From: Thermocoleostomius sinensis A174
GTDB taxonomy: Bacteria; Cyanobacteriota; Cyanobacteriia; Elainellales; Elainellaceae
Direction: 5' to 3'
Assembly: GCF_026802175.1 (NCBI RefSeq)
Contig: NZ_CP113797.1
Location: 5,495,026 to 5,559,025 of the forward strand
DNA: 64,000 nucleotides
In this document: positions 41,598-51,081 of the stretch, piece by piece
Layout: each line of letters starts with the position of its first letter
How positions within the stretch are numbered: position 1 is the first letter of the stretch
Notes under the pieces: generated by a model
The model's input: the letters and a program-made list of their open reading frames with translations, nothing else
Database searches by the model: none
Told to the model about the DNA's origin: nothing
Translations under genes and position numbers: made by a program

Positions 41598-43730
41598 ATG
41601 GTACAAGCTGAGAGTTCTTCATGGCAGACTTCGGTCGTTGAACTGGCCCGGGCTGGAAATTTACGGGCGATCGCCTTTTGGATCAATCGCTATTTAGTGC
41701 CCCAAGGCATTTGTGCCCAAGTTTTGTCAGATAAGCCGGGATATCTGCTGGTTCGGGTGGTGTGTCATCGCGTTCCCGATCGCGATCGATTGGTAGATTT
41801 CATCTGTTATCGTTTGAGTCATCTCAACTCGCAGGTGATTCGTGCTATTCGTGTGACAGCCCAACTAGTGGGACATTCCAAACTGCTCTGGGAAAAAACA
41901 GCCGTTGTGCCGTCGGCACCCCAAGCTTCAGCCACTATGAAGCTGCATCCGGCTCAATCCGTTTTGTCATCTCCACGTCAAACCATTCCACCTCATGCCT
42001 CTAGGTCGTCGCCTGCTGTTCAAACTGTGTCCTCTACCAAACCAGCGAGCCACACTCCCCAACCACTGACTACAACGGTTGCTTCTGAGTCGGTATCTGA
42101 ACAAGCTGTACCGTCACCTCGTCCAGCGGTGCGCAAGAAGAAACTGAAGCCAAAGCGCCCAATTTTCGTGCAGTGGTCTCGATCGGCAGTGCGGCAGGCG
42201 ATTGTACTGCCTGAAACCGTGCGGCAATTGTCGGTACAATCGGTGGATTGGTTTAGCGAGCAAACGTTGCCTGTGCGGGCCTTGACGGTGGGTGGCTCAG
42301 CCATTGCCATATTTTTTGTAGGCTGTGGCTTTGAACTGATGCGACAATATACGATCGATCCAGGCTTTGGGCAATCGGGTACTCCGTTTCAGGCGTCATT
42401 TATCCGCAATAAGCCCGGAATGGTTCAAGCGGCGTTGGATCAAGTTCCTGTGATTCGTCCGACAGTGGCCAATCCAACTGATCCCAGTGTGACGCTCTTG
42501 TTCAGCAATCGTGCGGCTTTGGGGCGTGTATCTGAAACAGCGGCTCTAGCAAATCGAGCAAATTCTAAACTCAATCCGTCAGACCCTACTCCGTCAGAGG
42601 CAACCCCTGCTCTTGAAGGTGGACTAGACGCTTACCATCAAGCAGACTTGGTGATGACCAGCTTAGATCATTCGCTGTCGCTTCAGCAATTACTTGCGGT
42701 TCCTCGTGATTCTAGCAATCGAGCTAGTGCTGAGCAACTTGTGTTGCCCTCTCCAGAACAGGAAATGGCGGCTTCCGGCTTAGGACACGATCGATCCAAT
42801 CAATCCCAGGTGACTCAGGATAATACCCGCCAATCGGCTGGAACTGAAACCACCATTCACGAGTTACTTGCTAACGGAGTGGATGTAGTTAATTTGGCCA
42901 ATGATCTGTCGGTTCAACCTCAATCAGCTGAAGTGGTGCAAACGATCGAGGTGTTGCAGCGCAGCAACATTCAGTTTGTAGGAACCGGAGATAGTGAGCG
43001 AGAAGCTCGGCAACCCCGAATTTTTGATGTGAAGGGACAGCGAATTGCTTACCTAGGATATGCTGATCCAACCTTGACTGGAGCATTGGCGATCGAAACG
43101 GGTATGGCTGCAAGTTTAAAAGAACAGATGGTTGAAGACATTCAATCATTGCGGGATCAGGTGGATTGGATCGTGGTTAGCTTCCGCTGGCAGCGCGAAC
43201 TAAGAGCGTATCCAGAAGCTTGGCAGGTAGAACTTGCTCATTTGGCGGTTGATCAAGGAGCGGATTTGGTTGTGGGCTATCATCCTCATCTTACCCAAGG
43301 AGCCGAAGTCTACAAAGGACGACCGATTGCTTATTCGTTGGGCAGTTCAGTTGAAGAAATGGCTGAACATACTGAGTATGGTGATGATGAGTGGGATGAG
43401 TATAGTGAGGAGTCTGAGGTTGAGCAGGGCATCGAGGAGCTAGGGGGCGATCGCCGCACGGTTTCTTTGAAGGTGACGCTGCACGATCAGCAGATGAAGG
43501 TAGAGTTCTTGCCAGTGCAGTTACGTTCAACCCACGTTGCCCTTGCGACAGGAGAGGACGCCGCCAAGACACTGGGCTATTTGGAACGAGCTTCTAGCTT
43601 GTTTGAACAACCGCTGCGATCAGCGATAACTCTGGATGCACGGGTGCGGATGTCGTTGCCCTCGGCTCCAGATTCGGATTTGCCCACAGAGCCGTTTCTT
43701 GCCTATCCAGAATCGCCCACAGACGAGTAG
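41598..43730 (+). CDS. CapA-like protein with degenerate metal site
   Basis: About 710 residues. The N-terminal domain (MVQAESSSWQTSVVELARAGN, residues 1-90) precedes a long Pro/Ser/Ala-rich linker and a membrane helix near 230-248 (VGGSAIAIFFVGCGFELM). The C-terminal half follows the CapA/PgsA polyglutamate-capsule fold. The late block VVGYHPHLTQGAEVYKGR with IAYSLGSSVEE is well kept. The early metal motifs are lost: the family GD start is LLFSNRAA, NNH is VVNLANDLSV, and the WG-E block is VVSFRWQREL. The usual catalytic residues therefore seem missing. The tail (after 600) is acidic (YGDDEWDEYSEESE). The start could also be the ATG at 41574 or 41583. Confidence 0.82.
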   Translation: MVQAESSSWQTSVVELARAGNLRAIAFWINRYLVPQGICAQVLSDKPGYLLVRVVCHRVPDRDRLVDFICYRLSHLNSQVIRAIRVTAQLVGHSKLLWEKTAVVPSAPQASATMKLHPAQSVLSSPRQTIPPHASRSSPAVQTVSSTKPASHTPQPLTTTVASESVSEQAVPSPRPAVRKKKLKPKRPIFVQWSRSAVRQAIVLPETVRQLSVQSVDWFSEQTLPVRALTVGGSAIAIFFVGCGFELMRQYTIDPGFGQSGTPFQASFIRNKPGMVQAALDQVPVIRPTVANPTDPSVTLLFSNRAALGRVSETAALANRANSKLNPSDPTPSEATPALEGGLDAYHQADLVMTSLDHSLSLQQLLAVPRDSSNRASAEQLVLPSPEQEMAASGLGHDRSNQSQVTQDNTRQSAGTETTIHELLANGVDVVNLANDLSVQPQSAEVVQTIEVLQRSNIQFVGTGDSEREARQPRIFDVKGQRIAYLGYADPTLTGALAIETGMAASLKEQMVEDIQSLRDQVDWIVVSFRWQRELRAYPEAWQVELAHLAVDQGADLVVGYHPHLTQGAEVYKGRPIAYSLGSSVEEMAEHTEYGDDEWDEYSEESEVEQGIEELGGDRRTVSLKVTLHDQQMKVEFLPVQLRSTHVALATGEDAAKTLGYLERASSLFEQPLRSAITLDARVRMSLPSAPDSDLPTEPFLAYPESPTDE

Positions 43731-43860
43731 ATGGGAAAAGCTATAGGCTACAGTAAAACTAAAAACTAAGGCTAAATGACGATGACAGCTAGTTATCGAT
43801 CGCTTAGCCTTCTATAGCAGATAAGGCAGGCTACACCCTTTTCTTCCCAGGAGGTTATTC

Positions 43861-44730
43861 GTGTTTGCAATCGCCCAAGAACATCAACAATATACAACCT
43901 ACGTTCTCACAGATGCGACGGCTCAATCGCGTTTGGAAGTTGTACCAGAGCGAGGTGGCATCATCACGCGATGGCAAGTACAGGGACAAGATTTACTCTA
44001 CCTAGATGCGGAACGGTTCGCCAATCCGTCCATGTCGGTTCGCGGTGGTATTCCTATTCTTTTTCCAATCTGTGGAAACTTACCTGATAATGCTTATACG
44101 CACAATGGGCAAACGTATACACTGAAACAGCATGGGTTTGCGCGTGATTTGCCGTGGCAAGTGGTGGATCAAGAAACGCAGGAGGGGGTGGCGATTACGT
44201 TGGTGCTAGAGAGTGACGATCGAACTCGTGCAGTGTATCCGTTTGATTTCCATCTGCAATTCACCTATCGGTTGCAAAATAATTCTCTAGAAATTCACCA
44301 GACATATACTAACCGTTCTTCAAAACCAATGCCCTTTTCAACAGGGCTGCATCCCTACTTTTCGGTGTTCGATAAAACGCAACTGAGCTTTGATATCCCC
44401 GCCACGAAATACCAAGATCAAATTAATAAAACAACGCACTCGTACACAGGCAGCTTTGATTTTGACGTGGACGAAATTGATATTGCCTTTCGAGACGTGT
44501 CGAGGCAATTTGCTGTTGTGACCGACCCCAACCGCAAGTCGCGGCTGACGATCGATTATGATCTGGTCTACTCGACGCTAGTGTTTTGGACTGTGAAGGG
44601 TAAAGATTACTATTGCTTGGAGCCATGGACAGCCCCTCGCAATGCCCTTAATACGGGTGAAGCCCTAATCCAACTAGAACCTGGAGCTAGCCTTAATACC
44701 TTAGTTGGCTTCTCGGTGGCGTTTCTTTAG
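43861..44730 (+). CDS. Aldose 1-epimerase family protein
   Basis: A 289-residue GalM-like mutarotase, most similar in layout to hexose-6-phosphate/galactose mutarotases: LEVVPERGGIITRW, GGIPILFPICGNLPDN, KQHGFARDLPW (catalytic His), THSYTGSFD and the catalytic Glu region CLEPWTAPRNAL (near 255). Full length. The start is GTG at 43861 with a strong AGGAGG at 43849-43854. The substrate (galactose, glucose or a sugar phosphate) is not determined. It converges with the CO2-uptake operon. Confidence 0.9.
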   Translation: MFAIAQEHQQYTTYVLTDATAQSRLEVVPERGGIITRWQVQGQDLLYLDAERFANPSMSVRGGIPILFPICGNLPDNAYTHNGQTYTLKQHGFARDLPWQVVDQETQEGVAITLVLESDDRTRAVYPFDFHLQFTYRLQNNSLEIHQTYTNRSSKPMPFSTGLHPYFSVFDKTQLSFDIPATKYQDQINKTTHSYTGSFDFDVDEIDIAFRDVSRQFAVVTDPNRKSRLTIDYDLVYSTLVFWTVKGKDYYCLEPWTAPRNALNTGEALIQLEPGASLNTLVGFSVAFL

Positions 44731-44757
44731 TAGTTCCTAAATAGTTCTAGGGTCTAT

Positions 44758-45159
44758 CTAGCCCATGAGAATCACATTATCAATGACATGAATCACACCG
44801 TTGTCGGCTTCAATATCAGCAGCAATTACCGTTGCATTCTTCACCTCAAAGCCCTTTGCCAATTTCACAGGAATCGTTGAGCCTTCCGCTGAGGTTAATA
44901 CGGTTTGATCTGCCAAATCCTGTTGTTTTAGCTTGCCCGGTACTACGTGGTATTTCAAAATTCGGGCAAGCTGTGGTGGATTCTGTACCAAGGTTTGCAC
45001 GGTTCCAGGTGGAAGTTTGGCAAATGCCTCATCGTTTGGTGCAAATACCGTGAACGGGCCCGGACTCTTCAACGTTTCAACCAATCCAGCCGCTTTGACG
45101 GCAGCGACCAAGGTTTCAAATGAACCAGCACTGACTGCAATATCAACAATATCAGGCAT
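44758..45159 (-). CDS. cupS: FAS1-domain subunit CupS of NDH-1MS
   Basis: A 133-residue single fasciclin (FAS1) domain: [46 protein letters not shown] and [12 protein letters not shown]. By position, last gene after ndhF3-ndhD3-cupA, it matches CupS (Synechocystis sll1735), the small FAS1-like subunit of the low-CO2 NDH-1MS complex. The ATG at 45159 (MPDIVDIA) is used because no signal peptide is needed on the cytosolic side; the frame extends to 45210 without FAS1 similarity. It lies 76 bases after cupA. Confidence 0.9.
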   Translation of the reverse strand: MPDIVDIAVSAGSFETLVAAVKAAGLVETLKSPGPFTVFAPNDEAFAKLPPGTVQTLVQNPPQLARILKYHVVPGKLKQQDLADQTVLTSAEGSTIPVKLAKGFEVKNATVIAADIEADNGVIHVIDNVILMG

Positions 45160-45235
45160 AGGGGGGTAACAAATAAGGGACAAAGAGATTGTAGGGTGGG
45201 CAGTGCCCACCTGACAGAGTTATTGAGTTCGATCG

Positions 45236-46552
45236 TCACCGATAGTCTTGGCTTTGAATTGCGCGGAGTCGCGCTTCTGGGCGCAGGAATCGATCCATCT
45301 GTGCTTCAAAGAATTTGCGATTGGACATGAGGTGATCGGGATTAGGATCATCTAGTGGATACAACAACGCTGTTCGTAAGGCTTGAATGACCGCAGAGGT
45401 GACGTTATACATCGATCGCTGAAAGGTAATTCCCAACTGGATCAGCATGTCATCCTCACCACGACAATGCTGTTTATAATAATCCACTAGGTAAGGCGGC
45501 AAGAAATGCAGCATGTCTTGCATCAGTAAGGTAGGCGGAATTCCAGCGCTGCCGACTGGAAATACATCAGCGTATAAAATGCCATAATGAAAATCCTTTT
45601 GGTCGGCTGGCACTTCATTCGCTTGGGCATTGTAAGATTTCGTTCCCCGGAACGGCGAGGTACGGTAAAACACTGCTTCTACATACGGTAATGCAGCCTC
45701 GTACAACCAGGTAAAACCTTTAGATTTGGGAATGATTTCATAGCATTCTCCATCAATATAAACATGATGATAAATGGGGCGTCCGGCGATCGCAAAAATA
45801 CCATTCACCAGAAAATTCATAGCATCAGGAACGCCCTTGAACCCACCTTCATCGTAGATATCACTCATCTCAAAGAAGACAGGAGCCATCACTTCCCAGA
45901 ACAGTCCCAAATTAGAGTAATAAGACAATTGCCGCACTTGTTCCAAAAACATATCTGGAAACAGCTTGTACAGCCCCAGCATCAATGGGTTCTTTTTGAA
46001 ATAGGCGCGAATCGCTCGATCGGCATTTTGTTTGTATTCTTCTGAATCTAGATACGCATCAAACTGATTCACTGGCGCATACATATGGCGGTGCCAAAGC
46101 ATAGCCCGCATACATTCTTCGGCAAACTCCATATTGATGCGATCGTGCCACCAGTGGTGTAACAGCTTCGGCAGCTTTTTCTTGACCTCGCCTTTAGCCA
46201 TGAACTCTAAGAGTTCTGGATGGGCAGTTGCTTCACCGCGCCAAATGCGTAGATCGGCATCATCGCCTGCATAGTGATTATGTCGCTGTAGATATTCCTC
46301 AGAAATAAAGTATTTGAAGAACGGCAGCGGATTCAAAAACACTTGCTCGGCAATGTAGAGCAGATCGCGCCAGTAAAAATCCATCGGCACTGCATAGGCT
46401 TTGTAGATGCCGATAATTTGCATCAGATTTTCTGGTGTATCTGGCAACATCGAGCCACCTGCTTCTAGGCGATGGATGATGTCCGCAAATTCATGATTGG
46501 AAGGAGGGATACTTGTCGTAGATTGGGCGATTGTTGTTGCAGTCATAGTCAC
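45236..46552 (-). CDS. cupA: CO2 hydration protein CupA/ChpY
   Basis: A 438-residue protein of the ChpX/ChpY (CupB/CupA) family, which couples NDH-1 to CO2-to-bicarbonate conversion at the thylakoid. Recognised blocks: MPDTPENLMQ-like (LPDTPENLMQIIGIYKAY), VPMDFYWRDLLYIAEQVFL, PLLMLGLYKLFP-like (NPLMLGLYKLFPDMFLEQV), IFAIAGRPIYHHVYIDG and LLMQDMLHFLPPYLVDYY. Genomic order with ndhF3 and ndhD3, rather than ndhF4/D4, identifies the low-CO2-inducible CupA version. A G-rich tract lies between it and ndhD3. Confidence 0.95.
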   Translation of the reverse strand: MTMTATTIAQSTTSIPPSNHEFADIIHRLEAGGSMLPDTPENLMQIIGIYKAYAVPMDFYWRDLLYIAEQVFLNPLPFFKYFISEEYLQRHNHYAGDDADLRIWRGEATAHPELLEFMAKGEVKKKLPKLLHHWWHDRINMEFAEECMRAMLWHRHMYAPVNQFDAYLDSEEYKQNADRAIRAYFKKNPLMLGLYKLFPDMFLEQVRQLSYYSNLGLFWEVMAPVFFEMSDIYDEGGFKGVPDAMNFLVNGIFAIAGRPIYHHVYIDGECYEIIPKSKGFTWLYEAALPYVEAVFYRTSPFRGTKSYNAQANEVPADQKDFHYGILYADVFPVGSAGIPPTLLMQDMLHFLPPYLVDYYKQHCRGEDDMLIQLGITFQRSMYNVTSAVIQALRTALLYPLDDPNPDHLMSNRKFFEAQMDRFLRPEARLRAIQSQDYR

Positions 46553-46584
46553 GGTTGAGATTGGGGGTTAGGAATTGGAGGTTC

Positions 46585-46607
46585 GGGGGTTGGGTTTAGG
46601 GGGTGGG
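46585..46607 (+). repeat. G-quadruplex motif at the ndhD3-cupA junction
   Basis: G5-TT-G3-TTTA-G5-T-G3 on the plus strand satisfies four runs of at least three G with loops of 1-4. It overlaps the ndhD3 stop codon (46596-46598) on the template strand. The C-rich mRNA side could not form the same structure. Confidence 0.6.
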
Positions 46608-48107
46608 AAGCGTTAGGGGCGCAATGGCGATCGATTCGGTTCGATTTGAGGGTGCAGCCGCGACAAATGCGGTTGTAGTGGTTTCAGTCCAACGTACTAA
46701 CCAAGTGGGCTGAATCCCTAAAAACAGAATCAGAATCGCTAAAACTAGGGCTGGAACTTTCTCAAGTAGAGACACTTGGGGATAGTAAGCCGTCGCGTTA
46801 TCGAGTTTGCCGAAACAAGTACGGTTAAGCAGAATCACAAAATAGACAGCGGTCATTCCAGTGCCCAACACAGCGAGGAGGGTTTGTACGGGAAACACAG
46901 AATAGCTGCCCTGGAAGATTAGAAACTCTGCTACAAATCCTGCTAACCCAGGAATGCCCGCGCTGGCCATTGCTCCTAGAATCAACAGCGCACTGACAAA
47001 TGGCAGTCCTCGAATCGGGTTGAGTAGCCCATTCAATACATCCAACTCGCGGCTACCCACTTTCGCTTCAATTACACCAACGAGGTGAAACAGAATTGCC
47101 AGAATCAATCCGTGCGCCAACATCTGGGAAACAGATCCCACTAGTGCCAGCGGCGTTAAGGCAGCAGCCCCTAGCAAAATATAGCCCATGTGCCCCACGG
47201 AGCTATAGGCAACCATGCGCTTGATGTCTTTCTGAGCGATCGCTGCAATTGCCCCATACAGAATGCTAACACTCCCCCACGTAGCCAAAAATGGCGACAG
47301 CACCGACCATGCTTCGGGAAATAGCTGTAAGCCAAATCGAAAAATGCCATACGCACCCAATTTTGCCAAGATGCCGCCTAGCAAAATGACCACGGGAGTT
47401 GACGCTGCTACGTAGGTGTCCGGCAACCAGGTATGAAATGGAACCAGCGGCATTTTAATTCCAAATCCGACCAGCAGTACACCCAGCAGCGTGATTTGCA
47501 AGCCCAGCGGTAACGTCTGTCCTAACACAGATTGGTAGCTGAAGTCAGGTGCTTCTCCTAGCCAAACTAAGCCCAGGAACCCGGCCAAAATTAACACACC
47601 TGAAAGGGCTGTATAGATCAGAAACTTGATGGCTGCATACTCGCGTTTTTCACCGCCCCAAATGGCAATTAGCAAGTAGAAAGGAACTAACTCTAGCTCA
47701 TAGAACAAGAAGAACAAGAGCAGATTTTGAGCCAAGAATGCACCTGCCACGCCACCACTGACTAGCAGAATCAGCGAGTAAAACAACCGGGGACGCTCGA
47801 TCGTGGCAGTACTGCTGAAGATAGCAATCCAGGTTAGTAAGCTGTTTAAAGCCAGCATTACCAACGACAGTCCATCCACCCCCAATTCATAGTGGAGTCC
47901 CAGTGCTTCTAGCCAAGGGACGTATTCTTGAAACTGAAGGGCGGAATTGTGAATATCAAATTGAGTGAGCAACCAGATTGTCCACAATAAGACGCCACCA
48001 GCAAGCCATGTCGCCCCTGCCCGAATCTGATAGGCAGATAGGTGGATAGGCAGGAAGCCAACAATCGCAGCGCTCACAATGGGTAGCCAGATGAGAAGAC
48101 TGAGCAT
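46596..48107 (-). CDS. ndhD3: NDH-1MS subunit NdhD3
   Basis: A 503-residue proton-pumping antiporter-like subunit (NuoM/ND4 type) of the low-CO2 NDH-1 complex in the thylakoid. About 13-14 hydrophobic helices. Family blocks: ALGLHYELGVDGLSLVMLAL, FFLFYELELVPFYLLI (conserved Glu), PLVPFHTWLPDTYVAA and KRMVAYSSVGHMGYIL. The ATG at 48107 gives MLSLLIWLPIVSAAIVGFLP, the standard N-terminus; the open frame to 48167 is not conserved. The operon position right after ndhF3 assigns it to D3. Confidence 0.95.
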   Translation of the reverse strand: MLSLLIWLPIVSAAIVGFLPIHLSAYQIRAGATWLAGGVLLWTIWLLTQFDIHNSALQFQEYVPWLEALGLHYELGVDGLSLVMLALNSLLTWIAIFSSTATIERPRLFYSLILLVSGGVAGAFLAQNLLLFFLFYELELVPFYLLIAIWGGEKREYAAIKFLIYTALSGVLILAGFLGLVWLGEAPDFSYQSVLGQTLPLGLQITLLGVLLVGFGIKMPLVPFHTWLPDTYVAASTPVVILLGGILAKLGAYGIFRFGLQLFPEAWSVLSPFLATWGSVSILYGAIAAIAQKDIKRMVAYSSVGHMGYILLGAAALTPLALVGSVSQMLAHGLILAILFHLVGVIEAKVGSRELDVLNGLLNPIRGLPFVSALLILGAMASAGIPGLAGFVAEFLIFQGSYSVFPVQTLLAVLGTGMTAVYFVILLNRTCFGKLDNATAYYPQVSLLEKVPALVLAILILFLGIQPTWLVRWTETTTTAFVAAAPSNRTESIAIAPLTLPTP

Positions 48108-48196
48108 AGCAAGGATAGGGAGAACAGAGGACGGATGAAGAAAGAAGCAGGAAAAGCAAGCGATCAATTAGCTGAGAAGAAATGATCAAGCAGTGG

Positions 48197-50041
48197 CTAT
48201 AGGTGTCCCAGGAATGACCAACTCATAAGGATCACCAGCGCGACTGTACCGACGGCGATCGTCAATACGTAAAATTGGCTCTGCCCAGAGTTGGCATACT
48301 TTAGGGCCGCTCCGCTGAGCATCGAGGACAAGCCCACCAAGTTAACGAAGCCATCTACTAGATAGCGATCGAACCAGTCCGTTACTCGCGACACGATGTC
48401 TACACTGCCTACAATACTAGAGCGGTATAGGGTGGGTGTGTAGAAATCGTAAGCAAACAGGTCTTGCAGCGGCTTCCAGGGAAGGCGAATTGGCTTGGAC
48501 ACAACATTCCCCATATAGAGAATGGCTCCAAGGCTGAACCCAAATATACTGGACCAAGTTAGCAATAAGGCGAGATCCTTATTGAGGTCAGCCCACGCAG
48601 GCAGGAGGGAAAAACTTTGCAAGATCATGGGCACATGCAGTGTAAACCCTGCCAAAATCGTCATCGGTAACGTCACAGACCAAATGTTTTCAGGGGCCCG
48701 TTCGCTCATGGGTTGAGCCTTGCCAGCAAACACAAGGCTAAAGGTGCGGGTGACACTGAAAGCCGCTAATCCGTTGATTAGCAAGATCAAACCTACTAGC
48801 CAGGGGCGATCGTTCCACAATCCATCGACCAGCTTCAGCATCGCCCAGAAGCTTCCTAGGGGTGGAAGGGCCGCAAGACCCAGCGCACCTGCAATAAATG
48901 ACAATCCAGTGATAGGTCGGCGACTCCAAAGTCCTCCTAGTTGAGTTAAATCCTGACTGATGCAGTTGAGGACAATCGATCCAGTGCTTGCCACCAAGGT
49001 AGCCATTGCCAATGCATAGGTTAAAACTATCAGCAGCGCCGCTTCTGTTTGCTGAGCACCGACCGCAATAAACACAATTCCCATGTAAGCGCTGACCAAA
49101 TAGGAAAGCGATCGCTTGATGTCAATTTGGGCAATCGCAATTAGGGTTCCGCCAATGGCGGTGACGGCTCCGATTGCGATTGTGGCATTCAATACTACTG
49201 GCGATAAAGCCAGGACTGGAGCCAGTTTTACTAGTACCCAGGCTCCCGTAGTGACAACGACTGAATTTCTCAGAATTGTGCTGGGGAAGGGCCCTTCCAT
49301 GGCTTCATCAAGCCACAGATGTAGCGGAAACTGAGCACATTTACCCATTGGCCCAGCAATCAGGGCAAATCCCACTAAGGTAGCCACCTTCGGATCAACT
49401 ACAGCGGTCTGGCTCCACAGCGCCAAGTCGTGATAGTTCCAAGTTCCAGCTAACGGGTAAATGGCCAAAACTCCCATCAGCAAGAACAAGTCCCCTACCC
49501 GCTTGGTTAAGAAAGCATCGCGTGCACCCGTTACTACCAAGGATTGGTTAAACCAAACACCAATTAGCAAGTAGGTTCCAAGGGTAAGAATTTCTAGAAC
49601 CATGTAGCTGAAAAACAGCGAATCCGAGAGCACTAAGGCACACATCCCCGCTTCAAATAGGGCCAGCAGGCTAAAGAATCGGGCCCAGGCCCAATCCATT
49701 TCTAGATAGCCAACGGCATAGATTTGAGCCAAGAAATTTAGCCCAGTAATCAGCACGATCGCTCCCAAGGTCAGGGACGACAGTTCAACCGGAATTGCCA
49801 AATTCAAACCAGCTACCTGAAGCCAGGGGAATTCAAAATACTGTGGTGGTTGTCCGAACGTATCAATCAACGCGAGCAGTCCATGACCAAATGCCAGAAA
49901 CGTTGTAATGGCATTGACATATCCAGCGGGGCGGGGTCCTGTGCGTCGAGTGATTGAAGGAAACCACAAAATAGACAACACCATGCCCACGATCGGGTAG
50001 AACGGAATGAACCAAGCCGATTGCAGAAGAAACTGAGTCAT
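48197..50041 (-). CDS. ndhF3: NDH-1MS subunit NdhF3
   Basis: A 614-residue NuoL/ND5-type subunit. Blocks: FIPFYPIVGMVLSILW at the N-terminus, VGYLEMDWAWARFFSLLALF, MVLEILTLGTYLLIGVWF, GPMGKCAQFPLHLWLDEAMEGP and IDIKRSLSYLVSAYMGIVF. The acidic and Lys residues of the pumping helices look conserved. It is first in the operon ndhF3-ndhD3-cupA-cupS; the gap to ndhD3 is 89 bases. An inverted repeat TATGC-N6-GCATA 86 bases upstream of its start (50127-50142) may bind an NdhR/CcmR-type regulator. Confidence 0.95.
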   Translation of the reverse strand: MTQFLLQSAWFIPFYPIVGMVLSILWFPSITRRTGPRPAGYVNAITTFLAFGHGLLALIDTFGQPPQYFEFPWLQVAGLNLAIPVELSSLTLGAIVLITGLNFLAQIYAVGYLEMDWAWARFFSLLALFEAGMCALVLSDSLFFSYMVLEILTLGTYLLIGVWFNQSLVVTGARDAFLTKRVGDLFLLMGVLAIYPLAGTWNYHDLALWSQTAVVDPKVATLVGFALIAGPMGKCAQFPLHLWLDEAMEGPFPSTILRNSVVVTTGAWVLVKLAPVLALSPVVLNATIAIGAVTAIGGTLIAIAQIDIKRSLSYLVSAYMGIVFIAVGAQQTEAALLIVLTYALAMATLVASTGSIVLNCISQDLTQLGGLWSRRPITGLSFIAGALGLAALPPLGSFWAMLKLVDGLWNDRPWLVGLILLINGLAAFSVTRTFSLVFAGKAQPMSERAPENIWSVTLPMTILAGFTLHVPMILQSFSLLPAWADLNKDLALLLTWSSIFGFSLGAILYMGNVVSKPIRLPWKPLQDLFAYDFYTPTLYRSSIVGSVDIVSRVTDWFDRYLVDGFVNLVGLSSMLSGAALKYANSGQSQFYVLTIAVGTVALVILMSWSFLGHL

Positions 50042-50126
50042 GCAACTAATCCTCGGAACAGCGCAGGGTTAGCTCGCACAGATAATATTTTATCTATGCT
50101 TTGAAAATTGAAAATAGACTAAATTC

Positions 50127-50142
50127 TATGCTTTTCAGCATA
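50127..50142 (-). promoter_or_regulatory. Inverted repeat upstream of ndhF3
   Basis: TATGC (50127-50131) and GCATA (50138-50142) flank TTTTCA, in an AT-rich region 86-101 bases upstream of the ndhF3 ATG. A LysR-type regulator (NdhR/CcmR) is known to control ndhF3 operons in other cyanobacteria; that this repeat is its site is inference. Confidence 0.4.
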
Positions 50143-50206
50143 ACTTAAAGATTGTTCTCTGCAAACTAATTTAGAGATTACTCTTTTGAAAAAGATCTAT
50201 AAGAAA

Positions 50207-50240
50207 AAGCTGTAGGTGGTCAAAGCCTTATCTACAGCTT
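50207..50240 (-). terminator. Intrinsic terminator after the cyclophilin gene
   Basis: On the minus strand, AAGCTGTAG pairs with CTACAGCTT (9 bp, 16-base loop), and the second arm runs into TTTTTCTT. It lies 95 bases beyond the stop of the minus-strand cyclophilin gene and before the ndhF3 promoter, so it isolates the two transcripts. Confidence 0.7.
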
Positions 50241-50334
50241 ATTCTAGTTTGGTCATTCAGCTACGATCGAGCGGAGCATTTTTAAGCTCTATCTAGGGTT
50301 GGTTGCCAATCGGTTCTCATTTTTTTCATGTTTG

Positions 50335-51081
50335 TTAGCTCTCTGATTTAAGGTTATTCAAGCCAGAAATTACCCGCGCTGTATCAATTCGATCGCCCGG
50401 CTGGATTTGATCCACCACATTCATGCCCTCGGTGACATAGCCAAACACCGCATAGCTGCCGTCGAGAAAATTGAGATCGGCTAACGCAATGTAGAACTGG
50501 GACGAGGCAGAATCGGGAACGTTCGATCGAGCCATCGCAACGGCTCCGCGTGTATGCCGCAACTTAGGAGCAGTACTGATGCCTGCTGTTTCGAAGGTTT
50601 GGCTATAAATGGGCTGTTCAGCCTCAGTGGGTTGAATTTCCAAGGGAATGTAGCGGGGTTGTCCGGTGGCTGGATCAATGAAGCTTCCAGTGCCTAATTG
50701 ATTAATGGGAACATTCGGATCTTGACTTTGCGGATCACCGCCCTGTACTACAAAAGGCTGAGGATCGCGTACCACTCGGTGAAAAGATAGCCCATTGTAG
50801 ACCCCTCGATTGACCAGATCCACAAAGTTTCCGGCTGTGATGGGCGCATCAACACCGTTTACTAGAATGCGAATGGGACTGCCCTTCACTACTAGCTCAA
50901 CGATCGCTTCTCCCTCTAAACGCGGCAGATTTCTGAAAGCTGAATCTGCGGTTGACGCTTGAGCCACATCTGGGCTTGCTGAATTAGCCGTATCTCGACT
51001 GGCGGTGCATCCACCCAAAATCAGTGTTCCCACAAGAAACAAAGCCATCAGACTGCTGTAAAGTTTCGTTCGTACTTTCAT
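50335..51081 (-). CDS. Lipoprotein peptidyl-prolyl cis-trans isomerase, cyclophilin type
   Basis: A 248-residue protein. The N-terminal signal peptide ends in the lipobox LILGGC-TAS, so the mature protein is lipid-anchored at Cys25, probably facing the periplasm. A short Ser/Ala linker leads to a cyclophilin domain (from about 60): [55 protein letters not shown] and [18 protein letters not shown]. The FHRV, QGGDP and SSQFYI blocks carry the isomerase site. It folds exported proteins at prolines. The start codon lies inside one arm of a 14-base inverted repeat. Confidence 0.93.
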   Translation of the reverse strand: MKVRTKLYSSLMALFLVGTLILGGCTASRDTANSASPDVAQASTADSAFRNLPRLEGEAIVELVVKGSPIRILVNGVDAPITAGNFVDLVNRGVYNGLSFHRVVRDPQPFVVQGGDPQSQDPNVPINQLGTGSFIDPATGQPRYIPLEIQPTEAEQPIYSQTFETAGISTAPKLRHTRGAVAMARSNVPDSASSQFYIALADLNFLDGSYAVFGYVTEGMNVVDQIQPGDRIDTARVISGLNNLKSES

